DNA of 64,000 bases from Xanthobacter sp. NM-25 (GCF_022138605.1 NZ_JACBFS010000004.1:124001-188000); one strand, 5' to 3'; positions 26,659 through 35,354 are shown, numbered from the stretch's first letter. The notes: generated by a model from the sequence alone, not told the origin. Made by a program: numbers and translations.

Positions 26659-28733
26659 CAGTAGCTGCCCCGCACCGTCAGCCCCACCAGCCGGCCCTGG
26701 GCCACGTTGGAGAAGACGTTGGCGCCCGAAGCATAGCTGTAGGTGCGATAGGTCTCGTCGAACATGTTTTCGACGAACAGCTTGAGGCTGAAGCCGGAGG
26801 TCCACGCCATTTCCAGCCCGGCATCCACCGTGGTGTATGCGGGCTGGGAGAGGGTGTTGGCCTCGTTGAAATAGGTGGTGCTCACATAGTGCACCGCCCC
26901 CGTCACGGCCACGGTTCCATCGATCCAGGTCTGGTCGATGAGATACCGCGCGAACAGGTTGGCCGTGGCATTCGGCGCGTAGGGCACCGTGTTGCCGTCA
27001 TAGCTCTGGCCGGTGGTGGGGTCGGTGAAGTCGGTGAATAGCGAGCGCCCATAGGTCGCGGTGGCGGCGAAGCTCAGCTGCTCTGTGGCCCGCCAACGCG
27101 CCTCCAGTTCGAGGCCGTAGCTTTCCGCCTGACCGGCATTGCGGATCACCTGGAAGCCCACCGGGCCCACATAGATCTGCTTGTTGTCCGAGGCGATGTA
27201 ATACAGCGCGGTGGAGAGCTCGATGGCCCGGTCGGGCGTCGCTGTGCGCAGGCCGATTTCATAGTTCCAGGCGGTTTCCGGGTCGTAGGCTTCCGCGTCG
27301 TCCGGATAGGTCACGGCATGGTTGAAGCCGCCGGGCTTGTAGCCGCGCGAGATCAGCCCATAGGCGCGGGTGGTGTCGCTGAACTGGTAGCCCACCGCCA
27401 CCTTCGGCTGCAGGCTGGTGAAGTTCGCCGAATTGGCGAAGCTGCCGGCGTAGTAGCCATAGTAATTGCTGCCCCAGCGCGTGAAATCGATGGAGCTTTC
27501 ATCATAGGACAGGCGCAGACCGCCGGTGATGTCGAACTTGTCGGTGATCTTGTATGTCGCCTCGCCGAACGCAGCGTAGCTGTTGGTGTCCACCGCATTG
27601 CGCGAGGGCCCGTAATAGGGCGAATAGCCATCCGCCTCGCGGGTGAAGGCGTCGTGCTGATAGAACAGCCCCATGACCGAGGTCAGCGGCCCACTGGCGT
27701 CGTAAACGAGGCGCAGTTCCTGGGAGAACGCCGCATCGGTCTCCGGGAAGGACATGAGCAGGCCCGGCGCCGCGGCGATGTCGCGGGTCATGTCCACGTC
27801 CTGATAGGACGAGATGGAGGAGAGCTTGAAGTCCCCCAGGCGCCAGTTCCCCGTCGCGGAGACCGTCGAGACAGTGCGTTCGAGCAGCGGAATGGGGCCC
27901 TGCAGGGCGCTGAAATAGGCCCGCCGGCCCACCTGACTGTCGAGCAGATAGAGTTCCTCGTGGCTTTCCGTATGCTCGCGGCTGAAGGCGAGGGTGCCAT
28001 CGAAATTGCTGTCGGTGGGGGCATAGCGCAGGGCGACGCGGCCGATCATGTCGGTCGAGGTGTCCACGTTGCTGCGGGCTGTGGAGACGTCGTCCACCGA
28101 GCCGAACGCACGTTCCGCCTTCACGGCGACATCGAGATAGGTGCTGCCCGGCACCACCGGCAGGGTGGCGGCCAGTTCGCCCCAGGATTCGGGCGTGCCG
28201 GCGGTGATGCTCGCATCCACGCGACCGCGATCGGACTTCTTGGTCACGATATTGATGACGCCGCCATAGGCGTTGCGGCCGTAAAGCGTGCCCTGCGGGC
28301 CGCGCAGGAACTCCACCCGCTCCACGTCGACGAGGGGCTGGGTGAAGGCGGATGGCAGCTGCGGCACGCCATCCACATAGATCTGGACCGTGGGGTTGTA
28401 ATAATCCGGCGAGGACATGCCGCGCGCGGTGATGTTGGCGTAAGCGCGATTGCCGCGGGTGCGGATGACGAGGCCGGGGAACACCTGCTCCAGGTCGGCC
28501 ACCGTGGTGACGCCCGCTTCGCGCAACTGATCGGCGGTGCGCACCGAAACCGCGCCGTCCACCTTCTCCAATTCCTGCGGACGCTTGTTGGCGGTGACGG
28601 TGATTTCTTCGAGATTGATCTCGGAAGATGCGCCAGAGGCCGCGTCTTGAGCAAAGCCAACAGTGGGCAGAAGCATCAACGGCATAAGTGCAAATGACGA
28701 TGCGATCCCGATCCGCCGCGTTGTTGAGAACAT
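26658..28733 (-). CDS. TonB-dependent outer membrane receptor 2, FyuA-like
   Basis: A 691-residue receptor with a signal peptide (LMPLMLLPTVGFA|QD), a TonB box EEITVTA near residue 46 and a plug. In the plug SPDYYNPTVQIYVDGVPQL and VEFLRGPQGTLYGRNAYGG strongly recall FyuA, the yersiniabactin/pesticin receptor. The barrel also follows FyuA-like blocks: SRGYKPGGFNHAV, QIYVGPVGFQVIRNAGQAES and the tail VENMFDETYRTYSYASG. The last residues are RGSY. It heads an operon with the MFS and monooxygenase 2. Its start codon overlaps a candidate Irr box. Ligand inferred to be a phenolate/thiazoline-type xenosiderophore, as no synthesis genes are nearby. Confidence 0.9.
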   Translation of the reverse strand: MFSTTRRIGIASSFALMPLMLLPTVGFAQDAASGASSEINLEEITVTANKRPQELEKVDGAVSVRTADQLREAGVTTVADLEQVFPGLVIRTRGNRAYANITARGMSSPDYYNPTVQIYVDGVPQLPSAFTQPLVDVERVEFLRGPQGTLYGRNAYGGVINIVTKKSDRGRVDASITAGTPESWGELAATLPVVPGSTYLDVAVKAERAFGSVDDVSTARSNVDTSTDMIGRVALRYAPTDSNFDGTLAFSREHTESHEELYLLDSQVGRRAYFSALQGPIPLLERTVSTVSATGNWRLGDFKLSSISSYQDVDMTRDIAAAPGLLMSFPETDAAFSQELRLVYDASGPLTSVMGLFYQHDAFTREADGYSPYYGPSRNAVDTNSYAAFGEATYKITDKFDITGGLRLSYDESSIDFTRWGSNYYGYYAGSFANSANFTSLQPKVAVGYQFSDTTRAYGLISRGYKPGGFNHAVTYPDDAEAYDPETAWNYEIGLRTATPDRAIELSTALYYIASDNKQIYVGPVGFQVIRNAGQAESYGLELEARWRATEQLSFAATATYGRSLFTDFTDPTTGQSYDGNTVPYAPNATANLFARYLIDQTWIDGTVAVTGAVHYVSTTYFNEANTLSQPAYTTVDAGLEMAWTSGFSLKLFVENMFDETYRTYSYASGANVFSNVAQGRLVGLTVRGSY

Positions 28734-28740
28734 ATCTAAA
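28724..28740 (-). promoter_or_regulatory. Candidate Irr (ICE) box at receptor 2 start
   Basis: On the gene strand, TTTAGATATGTTCTCAA. It differs at two fixed positions from the ICE consensus as I remember it (TTTAGAA-N3-TTCTAAA). It overlaps the receptor 2 start codon, an odd position for an activator but possible for a repressor. A related sequence precedes fbpA (33550-33566), sharing TTAGA-N2-TGTTC-N2-AA. Confidence 0.4.
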
Positions 28741-28833
28741 ATATTCCTGATCGTTCGCGCTGACTTTTTTCATCCGCTATGCTTGTCTCATCGGGCTGTC
28801 TAACGGTATCGGGACTGTGGTTTGCAGATCCGG

Positions 28834-28844
28834 GACTTTTCGCA
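28834..28844 (-). promoter_or_regulatory. Shared 11-mer between receptor 2 and AraC2
   Basis: TGCGAAAAGTC on the receptor 2 strand, about 100 bases before that gene and 16 bases before the AraC2 start on the other strand. It is identical to the word 49 bases upstream of receptor 1. The position would let one bound regulator act on receptor 2 and block AraC2 translation or transcription. This is inference from position only. Confidence 0.35.
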
Positions 28845-28860
28845 GGAGGATGCGCAGACG

Positions 28861-29814
28861 ATGGATGGGCGAACCGCCATGACCGTTCCGCCCCAGGCCG
28901 GCTATGCACAGTGGCTCACCGCCGCCGCCCCCGCCGTGGACGGTCTTGGCTGGGAGCGCCACATGAGCGTCGACGACCTCGGCGACGGCGTTTCCATCGC
29001 CATGCTGGATCTTGTGCCCACCGAAGATGTGGTGATCGCGGTGGAGGGCCCCGCCACCTTTTCCGTCTCCATTTTTCTGGATGGCGAGGGCACTCTGGCC
29101 ATAGACGGCGGCCAGCCCCTGGAGGTGACGCCGGGAACCGCGGTGGTCTGTGCCACCGATCAGACCGTGAGCGGCATCGACACCATTCGCGGCGGCCGGC
29201 GCCTGCGCATGATGGACGTGCGCTTCCAACCCTCGGTGCTGCAGGATCTCGGCGGCCCGCTCTGGCGGCGCTACGGGGGCGCGCTTCTGGCGGATTGCAG
29301 CGTGCCCGAGCGCGGCGCCGTCATGGTCGGCTTTCCCGCGCCGGCACCCCTGCTCCAGATCGCGCTCCAGATCATCTCATGCGCCTATGCCCATCGGGAC
29401 CTGCGGCGCCTCTATCTGCGAGGCAAGGCGCTGGAGCTTCTGGCGGTGGTGATGGGCACCTTCCTGAACGCGGGCCACACGGCCCTGAGGGCGGAACGGG
29501 ACCAATCCAAGATCGACGCGGCGCAGCGGCTCATGGAAGAGCGGCTCCACGAGCCCTGGACCATCGCTCGCCTCGCCCGGGCCGTCGGCCTGAACGAGAA
29601 GAGCCTCAAGGCCGGCTTCCGCGCCCATGTGGGACACTCCATCCACGCCTATCTCACCAAGGTGCGGATGGAGGCCGCGACGCAAATGCTCGCCGAGGGC
29701 CGGACCGTGACTGAGGTGGCCCTGGCCACCGGCTTTGCCAGTCTCAGCCATTTCAGCACGGCCTTTCGCAAGGCCACCGGCCTGCCGCCGAGCGCGTTCG
29801 CCCGCCGCGCGTGA
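28861..29814 (+). CDS. AraC-family regulator, PchR/YbtA-like (module 2)
   Basis: A 317-residue AraC regulator. The C-terminal DNA-binding domain is clear: PWTIARLARAVGLNEKSLKAGFRAHVG (with the NEKSLKAGFR block that marks the PchR/YbtA subgroup) and TVTEVALATGFASLSHFSTAFRKATG, ending PSAFARR. The N-terminal half has a cupin-like sensing region (residues 50-110). PchR and YbtA activate siderophore receptor genes when they bind the ferri-siderophore. ATG 28861 has AGGAGGA ten bases upstream, which decides against the TTG at 28822. It diverges from receptor 2 across 127 bases, the standard layout for such pairs. Confidence 0.9.
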   Translation: MDGRTAMTVPPQAGYAQWLTAAAPAVDGLGWERHMSVDDLGDGVSIAMLDLVPTEDVVIAVEGPATFSVSIFLDGEGTLAIDGGQPLEVTPGTAVVCATDQTVSGIDTIRGGRRLRMMDVRFQPSVLQDLGGPLWRRYGGALLADCSVPERGAVMVGFPAPAPLLQIALQIISCAYAHRDLRRLYLRGKALELLAVVMGTFLNAGHTALRAERDQSKIDAAQRLMEERLHEPWTIARLARAVGLNEKSLKAGFRAHVGHSIHAYLTKVRMEAATQMLAEGRTVTEVALATGFASLSHFSTAFRKATGLPPSAFARRA

Positions 29815-29840
29815 TGCCGGTGCACCCGACGCGGCGGCGC

Positions 29841-30881
29841 TCAGGCTTCCGGGGGCAGGGCCACTGCCAGCGTGCCCTCACGGAGCGTGACCCTGACCTG
29901 ATCACCCGGACGCAGCGGGCTGCGCGCGCCCGCATCCACCTGCAGCAGATGCGGGCCCAGCTGCACCCAGAGGGTAACATCGCGGCCCTTGAACTCGCGC
30001 GAGACAATCGCCCCGTGCGACGGGGTCATACCCTCATCAGCCGTCACCGCCAGTTGCTCCGGCCGGAGGGACAGCAAGACCGAACCGTGCGCCGGTGCCG
30101 CAAGGATGACCTCACCCAGCGGTGACGTCGCCGTCACGTCGCCGGCCTCGGCGGGCAGGAGATTGGTGCGCCCGAGAAAGCCCGCGACGAAGCGATCCGC
30201 CGGCCGCGCATAGATCTCCTCCGGCTCGCCCACCTGCAGAATGCGACCGGCGCGCATCACCGCCACCCGGTCGGCGAAGGAAAGGGCTTCCTCCTGGTCA
30301 TGGGTCACGAAAATGGCGCCGACTCCCGTCGCCCGCAGGATCTCGCGGATCTCCCGCCGGGTGGCGTCACGCAGGCTGGCGTCGAGGTTGGAGAAGGGCT
30401 CATCCAGCAGAATCAGGCGCGGCGCGCCGGCCAGCGTACGGGCGAGCGCCACCCGCTGCTGCTGGCCGCCGGAGAGCTGGTCGGGAAAGCGATCCCCCAA
30501 TCCCTCGAGGCCCACGCTGGCGAGAAACGGCTCGGCACGGGCCCGCCGGGCGTCCTGTCTGCCCCCGCGCAGAGCGAACGCCACGTTGTCCCGGGCACTC
30601 AGGTGAGGAAACAGCGCATAGTCCTGAAAGACGATACCGATGCGACGCTTTTCGGGGGGCGCGGCAGTGATGTCGCGGCCGTCCAGCCGCACGCTGCCGC
30701 CCTGCGGCACCTCGAACCCGGCGATCATGCGCAGCAGGGTGGACTTCCCGCAGCCCGAGGGGCCGATCAGGGTGAAGATCTCGCCCGGGGCCACTTGGAA
30801 GCTGGCATCATGCACCGCCGCCGTCGCGGCATCGCCATAGACCTTGCGCAGGCCGTGAATGCTGAGGAGCGGCGTCGTCAT
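29841..30881 (-). CDS. fbpC: Ferric iron ABC transporter ATPase
   Basis: A 346-residue ABC ATPase. Walker A is GPSGCGKST near residue 39 and the Q-loop is FQDYALFPHLS. The signature is LSGGQQQRVALARTLA near residue 136, Walker B is LILLDEPFSNLD and the switch is THDQEEAL. A C-terminal TOBE-type domain runs from residue 240 on. It belongs to the FbpC/CysA-PotA group. Its ATG overlaps the permease stop by four bases (ATGA), so the operon is binding protein, permease, ATPase. Iron is inferred from the binding protein and context. Confidence 0.88.
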   Translation of the reverse strand: MTTPLLSIHGLRKVYGDAATAAVHDASFQVAPGEIFTLIGPSGCGKSTLLRMIAGFEVPQGGSVRLDGRDITAAPPEKRRIGIVFQDYALFPHLSARDNVAFALRGGRQDARRARAEPFLASVGLEGLGDRFPDQLSGGQQQRVALARTLAGAPRLILLDEPFSNLDASLRDATRREIREILRATGVGAIFVTHDQEEALSFADRVAVMRAGRILQVGEPEEIYARPADRFVAGFLGRTNLLPAEAGDVTATSPLGEVILAAPAHGSVLLSLRPEQLAVTADEGMTPSHGAIVSREFKGRDVTLWVQLGPHLLQVDAGARSPLRPGDQVRVTLREGTLAVALPPEA

Positions 30882-32503
30882 CGGCTGCCCTCGTAGCGCA
30901 CCATCAGTCCCACGAACAGACTCGAGAAGACTACCAGCAGCGCCGCATAGGGCGCCGCCTCATAGAGCAGCCCTTCGGAGGTGTAGGAAAAGACACGGGT
31001 GGCCAGGGTGGTGAAGCCCGGCGGCGCCAGCAGGAAGGTGATGGGCAGTTCCTTCACCACCACCACGAACACCAATAGCGCCCCGGCCGCCACGGGCCGC
31101 CGCAGCCGCGGTCCGCTCACATGCAGGAAGGCGCTCCAGCGCCCATAGCCGAGGGCCCGCGCCGCCTGCTCCGGCCGCACGCCCATCTGCATCAGCGCGG
31201 TGCGCGGCGGGCCCAAGGCGAGCGCCAGGAAGTGGAGCGTAAAGGCCAGCACCAGCAGCGCCCGGGTCTGGTAGGCGAAGGGCGCAAGGGAGAGGGTGAG
31301 AAACACCATGGCCAGGGCGAAGGCGAGGGGTGGCACGCCGTAGCCGAGATAGGTGGTGCGCTCCAGCAGGCGGGAGAACCCGCTCGGGTAGCGCACCATC
31401 AGCACGGCGAGCGGCACCGCCAGCACCCCGGCGGCCACAGCCGCGGGCCCGGCCACCGAAAGGCTGCTGGCGAACACCGTGGCCAGTTCGCCCAGATCAT
31501 CCGCCGCGGCGCTCTGGGTTGTGAGGAACGACATCCAATAGGCGAGCGTCACCGTCGGCAGGCCGAGCGCCGTTCCGAACAGGAGCACCAGGAACGCGAT
31601 GGCCACCGGACGCAGCCGGCCCAGAGGCACGGGCGCGGCGCGGCGGGCGACGCCGGTGCCGATGCGCGCCAGGCGGCGCCGGCCGCCCAGATAGGTGGCC
31701 GCCCCCACCGCCACGGCGCCGACGGCCAGCAGCATCAGCGACAGCCACGCGGCGTAGGTTCGGTCGAAGGCAGCCGAATACTGGGTGAAGATGGCGTAGC
31801 TGAACACCTCGTAGCGCATGAGCGCCACCACGCCGAAATCGCCCAGCACGTAAAGGGTGATGACCAGCCAGCCCGACGCGAAGGCGGGGATGAGTTGGGG
31901 CAGCGTCACCCGCAGGAACACACGCCCGGGCGACAGGCCAAGGCTGCGGGCGGTCTCCTCAAGCGCCGCATCGGTCCCCAGCAGCGCCGCACGCAGGTTG
32001 AGGAAGAGGTAGGGAAAAATATAAAGGGTGAGGGCGAAAGCCGCCCCGCTCAGCCCCTCGGGCCGGGGCAGGCGCAGGCCGAACAGGGTGTTGGCGAGGC
32101 CCGCATAGCCCGAGACGCCGATCAGCGCATAGGCCATCACATAGCCGGGAATGGCCAGCGGCAGCACCGACAGCACGGTCACCAGCCGGCGCGCGCCGAG
32201 GTCCGAGCGCGCCGTCAGCCAGGCCAGGGGCAGAGCCACCAGCGTGGATAGGGCCAGAACGAGGCCCACCAGCGCCAGCGTGTTGCCGAGCAGCATCAGG
32301 TTGCGTGGGCGCAGCACAATGCCCACCACAGCCGCCGGATCGGCCTCCAGCGCGCGCAGCAGCAGATAGGCAAAGGGCAGCAGCAGCCCGACCGCCACCA
32401 GGCCGGCGAGGGCCAGCAGGGCCGGATGCGGCCCGTGCACGGGAATGCGGAGCCGGAAACGACGAGGCGGCGCAAGCGGCGCCGCCTCCGGTTGGGCTGT
32501 CAT
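30878..32503 (-). CDS. fbpB: Ferric iron ABC transporter permease, fused two-domain
   Basis: A 541-residue inner membrane protein with about 12 hydrophobic helices in two homologous halves, the FbpB layout. Each half has an EAA-type loop: ALEETARSLGLSPGRVFLRVTLPQL near residue 180 is the first, and QAARALGYGRWSAFLHVSGPRL near residue 453 the second. It starts five bases after the binding protein stop. Length matches FbpB/AfuB permeases (500-560 aa). Confidence 0.88.
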   Translation of the reverse strand: MTAQPEAAPLAPPRRFRLRIPVHGPHPALLALAGLVAVGLLLPFAYLLLRALEADPAAVVGIVLRPRNLMLLGNTLALVGLVLALSTLVALPLAWLTARSDLGARRLVTVLSVLPLAIPGYVMAYALIGVSGYAGLANTLFGLRLPRPEGLSGAAFALTLYIFPYLFLNLRAALLGTDAALEETARSLGLSPGRVFLRVTLPQLIPAFASGWLVITLYVLGDFGVVALMRYEVFSYAIFTQYSAAFDRTYAAWLSLMLLAVGAVAVGAATYLGGRRRLARIGTGVARRAAPVPLGRLRPVAIAFLVLLFGTALGLPTVTLAYWMSFLTTQSAAADDLGELATVFASSLSVAGPAAVAAGVLAVPLAVLMVRYPSGFSRLLERTTYLGYGVPPLAFALAMVFLTLSLAPFAYQTRALLVLAFTLHFLALALGPPRTALMQMGVRPEQAARALGYGRWSAFLHVSGPRLRRPVAAGALLVFVVVVKELPITFLLAPPGFTTLATRVFSYTSEGLLYEAAPYAALLVVFSSLFVGLMVRYEGSR

Positions 32504-32508
32504 GGGGG

Positions 32509-33501
32509 TCAGATCAAGCCGACTTCCCGCAGCAGCTTGAGGGTTCCCTCCAGATCCGCCAGGGCCGAGATGTCCACCTTGGGGGTGATCTTCACCAGCG
32601 TCTCATAGGGCTCCAGACCCGCCTTGGGCGGCACGCCGGGGATCACGGGATACTCATTGCCCTTGTCGGTGATGAAGGTCTGGGCCGGCTTGGAGATCAG
32701 GAACGCGATGAACTTTTCCGCACCGGCCTTGTTGTCGGCAGAGGCGGGAATGCCCACCCCGGCAACCAGCGCCAGATTGCCCAGATCGCCGGCAGCGAAA
32801 TGGGTCTGGCTCACCGGATAATTGGCGTCTCGGGCGGTGTAGCGGCCGAGGTAGTAATTGTTCACCAGGCCGAAATCCACCTCGCCATTGGCGATCGCCT
32901 CGATCTGCGTGCCGTTGTTGCGGTAGGCCTTGGTGCCATTGTCCTTCATGGCCACCAGCCAGGCCTTGGCGGCGGCATCACCCTCCAGCGCCCGGAAGGC
33001 GGTGACGAAAGCCTGGAACGAGCCATTGGTGGGGGCCCAGGCAACCCGGCCCTTGTACTTCGGGTTGGCGAGGTCCTTGACCGAGGCGGGCAGATCGGCC
33101 GCTTTCACCCGCTCCTTGGAATAGGCGAGGGTGCGGGTGCGCGCCGAGGTGGCGACCCAGCTGTTGGCGTCATTGCGGAAGGGCGCCGCCACCGCGGCGT
33201 TGACGGCCGGGGGCAACGGCGCGAAGCGCGGCGCCAGCACCGACAAAGACCCGCCTTCCTGGCCCCAGAAGACATCCGCCGGCGAGCGCGCGCCCTCTTC
33301 CTGCAGCAGCGCGGCGAGCTCGGCCGAGCCGCCGAAGCGGGTGTTCACCTTGATGCCGCTTTCCGTTTCGAATTGCTTGATCAGCGCGCCCACAAGGGCT
33401 TCGCCGCGACCGGAATAAAGGGTGATCTCCTCCGCCGATAGGGCGGTGGGCGCAGTCGCAAGGCCGAGGGCCAGAGCGGCCGCAAGAAAATGCTGTTTCA
33501 T
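32509..33501 (-). CDS. fbpA: Ferric iron-binding periplasmic protein
   Basis: A 330-residue class II periplasmic binding protein with a signal peptide (AAALALGLATAPTALS|AE). The FbpA/FutA/IdiA features are visible: EITLYSGRGEALVGALIKQF at the mature start, DVFWGQEGGSLS, GRVAWAPTNGSFQ and VDFGLVNNYYLGR. That last phrase carries the twin tyrosines known to bind Fe3+. It is the first gene of fbpABC. The start ATG 33501 fits the signal peptide; a candidate Irr box lies 49 bases upstream. It imports free or xeno-chelated ferric iron, complementing the receptors in 20.9-28.7 kb. Confidence 0.9.
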   Translation of the reverse strand: MKQHFLAAALALGLATAPTALSAEEITLYSGRGEALVGALIKQFETESGIKVNTRFGGSAELAALLQEEGARSPADVFWGQEGGSLSVLAPRFAPLPPAVNAAVAAPFRNDANSWVATSARTRTLAYSKERVKAADLPASVKDLANPKYKGRVAWAPTNGSFQAFVTAFRALEGDAAAKAWLVAMKDNGTKAYRNNGTQIEAIANGEVDFGLVNNYYLGRYTARDANYPVSQTHFAAGDLGNLALVAGVGIPASADNKAGAEKFIAFLISKPAQTFITDKGNEYPVIPGVPPKAGLEPYETLVKITPKVDISALADLEGTLKLLREVGLI

Positions 33502-33549
33502 GGATATGGCTCGCCTTGGGAGTATATAGACTACAAATGGAGGGTGCAG

Positions 33550-33566
33550 ATTAGAGCTGTTCAAAA
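33550..33566 (-). promoter_or_regulatory. Candidate Irr (ICE) box upstream of fbpABC
   Basis: Plus-strand ATTAGAGCTGTTCAAAA, an imperfect palindrome with three mismatches at fixed positions to the remembered consensus TTTAGAA-N3-TTCTAAA. It lies 49 bases before fbpA, at promoter distance. It shares TTAGA-N2-TGTTC-N2-AA with the box at receptor 2. It is AT-rich within a GC-rich genome. Confidence 0.4.
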
Positions 33567-33788
33567 ATGGATATTTCCGCACCCCCCGATATTGGCGGAA
33601 GTGTTATGTCTTCCCCTGGGGAATGGGAAGCAAAAAGACGCATCAGCGGACGTTTTGAGCGGGGACGTTTTATGGATTGACGCGCACATCTTCTGCGTGT
33701 CGCCTGGGTCGCAGGCAACAGCGTCACCGCGTTGGAGCGCCGTGTCGCCCTCGGCTAAGGTGGGGGTGTCAATTCATGGGGCCGCGCG

Positions 33789-34622
33789 ATGCAGAAGATG
33801 GTGATCCTCCCTGGCGGCGAAGCGGTGTCCGCCCTCGGCCAGGGCACCTGGTTCATGGGCGAGGCGCCGGAACGCCGGGGGGCTGAAGTGGCGGCGCTGC
33901 GGGCCGGGCTCGATCTGGGGCTGAGCCTCATCGACACCGCCGAGATGTATGCCGAAGGCGGCGCGGAGGAGGTGGTGGGTGAAGCCATCGCCGGCCGCCG
34001 CGACGAGGTGTTTCTGGTCAGCAAGGTCTATCCGCACAACGCCAGCCGCACCGGCGTGGTGGCCGCCTGCGCGCGCAGTCTGCAGCGGCTGCGCACCGAT
34101 CGCATCGACCTCTACCTGCTGCACTGGCGCGGCAGCCATCCTTTGGCCGAGACCCTTGCGGGCTTCGAGGCGCTGCAGCAGGCCGGCAAGATACGCCATT
34201 GGGGGGTGAGCAATCTCGACGTGGCGGACATGCAGGAGCTGTTCGCCGCCGGCGGGCGGGCCTGTGCCACCGACCAGATCCTCTACAACCCCAGCCGGCG
34301 TGGACCGGAATTTGATCTGCTGCCGTTCCTCGCCGCGGCGGGCGTTCCGGTGATGGCCTATAGCCCCATCGAGCAGGGCCGCCTGCCGCGGGATGGGGCG
34401 TTGGGAGCGGTGGCGCGCAAGCATGGGGTGGACCCCTTCCAGGTGGCCTTGGCCTGGGTGTTGCGCCGTCCCAATGTGATCGCCATCCCCCGGGCGACCC
34501 GCATCGTGCACGTGGAAGCCAATGCCGCCGCGCGCGACATCGTGCTCGATGCCGAGGATCTCGCAGCCATCGACGCCGCCTTTCCGCCGCCGCGCCACAA
34601 GATAGCGCTGGAGGACATCTGA
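33789..34622 (+). CDS. Aldo/keto reductase
   Basis: A 277-residue NADPH-dependent aldo/keto reductase of the YeaE-like type. The catalytic tetrad is visible: Asp and Tyr in LIDTAEMYAEGG near residue 53, Lys in FLVSKVYPH near residue 79 and His in YLLHWRGSHP near residue 113. The cofactor-site phrase VIAIPRATRIVHVEANAAA closes the barrel. A single-gene unit: it is divergent from fbpA (287 bases) and ends three bases from the convergent protease gene. Physiological substrate unknown. Confidence 0.9.
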   Translation: MQKMVILPGGEAVSALGQGTWFMGEAPERRGAEVAALRAGLDLGLSLIDTAEMYAEGGAEEVVGEAIAGRRDEVFLVSKVYPHNASRTGVVAACARSLQRLRTDRIDLYLLHWRGSHPLAETLAGFEALQQAGKIRHWGVSNLDVADMQELFAAGGRACATDQILYNPSRRGPEFDLLPFLAAAGVPVMAYSPIEQGRLPRDGALGAVARKHGVDPFQVALAWVLRRPNVIAIPRATRIVHVEANAAARDIVLDAEDLAAIDAAFPPPRHKIALEDI

Positions 34623-34625
34623 GCT

Positions 34626-35354
34626 TCAGGGCTCGGCGGCGGCGCCGCGCATCACCAGGCGGTCGCCACGGAACTCGAACGCTTCGAGCCGCGACAGGAA
34701 GGTCATGCCCAGAAGTGAACTGCGAAGGGCGCCCGGGGGCGACACCAGCGCCGACACCCGACGTTCGACGATGCCTCCTACGATGACGTTGTCGAGCACC
34801 ACCGCCGCCGCCTTCACGCGGCCGTTGGCGGTCTCCACCGGCACGTCATAGGTCAGGAAGTCCAGCGGCAGGCCGGCTGCCCGGGCCGCCTCCTGGGTCA
34901 GCACCACGGACGAGGCGCCGGTATCCACCAGCATCGACACGCCGGCGCCATTCACCGCGGCCCGCACGGCGAACTCGCCATTGGCGCCCCGCTGGATCTC
35001 CACCGTGACATGGCCGGGTGTCGCGATGTTGAAGGCGTAGCCCGGCACCAGCTGGGCGGTGACCCGCTGGGCCACCTGCAGCAGCGGCATGCGATAGGTG
35101 TAGACCACCGCCAGAAGCGCGGCGAGCACCACCCAGAACGCGGCGGCCATGAGCGCCTCGCCGATGCGTCCCCGAAAGATGGACCACGCCACCGCCCCTA
35201 CTGCGATGGCAATGGACAATTGGCCGACGAGCCCGCCGAACTGGTCGAGGCTCAGGCCGGCCACTTCCCCCTGCTCATGGTGCACCACCAGCACCAGCAC
35301 GCCGATGAAAAGGCCGATCAGGAGAATCCAGAGCAACCGATCGCTGCCGCGCAT
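34626..35354 (-). CDS. Membrane-anchored retroviral-type aspartic protease (TIGR02281-like)
   Basis: A 242-residue protein with three or four N-terminal membrane helices (residues 7-25, 42-62 and 65-88) and a C-terminal clan AA aspartic protease domain. The active-site triad is MLVDTGASSVVLT near residue 141, followed by the family phrase AARAAGLPLDFLTYDVPVETANGR and a later hydrophobic-Gly LLGMTFLSRLEAFEF. Such proteins act as dimers, each giving one Asp. Function in alphaproteobacteria is unclear. It is convergent with the aldo/keto reductase and lies 116 bases from cobS on the same strand. Confidence 0.85.
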   Translation of the reverse strand: MRGSDRLLWILLIGLFIGVLVLVVHHEQGEVAGLSLDQFGGLVGQLSIAIAVGAVAWSIFRGRIGEALMAAAFWVVLAALLAVVYTYRMPLLQVAQRVTAQLVPGYAFNIATPGHVTVEIQRGANGEFAVRAAVNGAGVSMLVDTGASSVVLTQEAARAAGLPLDFLTYDVPVETANGRVKAAAVVLDNVIVGGIVERRVSALVSPPGALRSSLLGMTFLSRLEAFEFRGDRLVMRGAAAEP

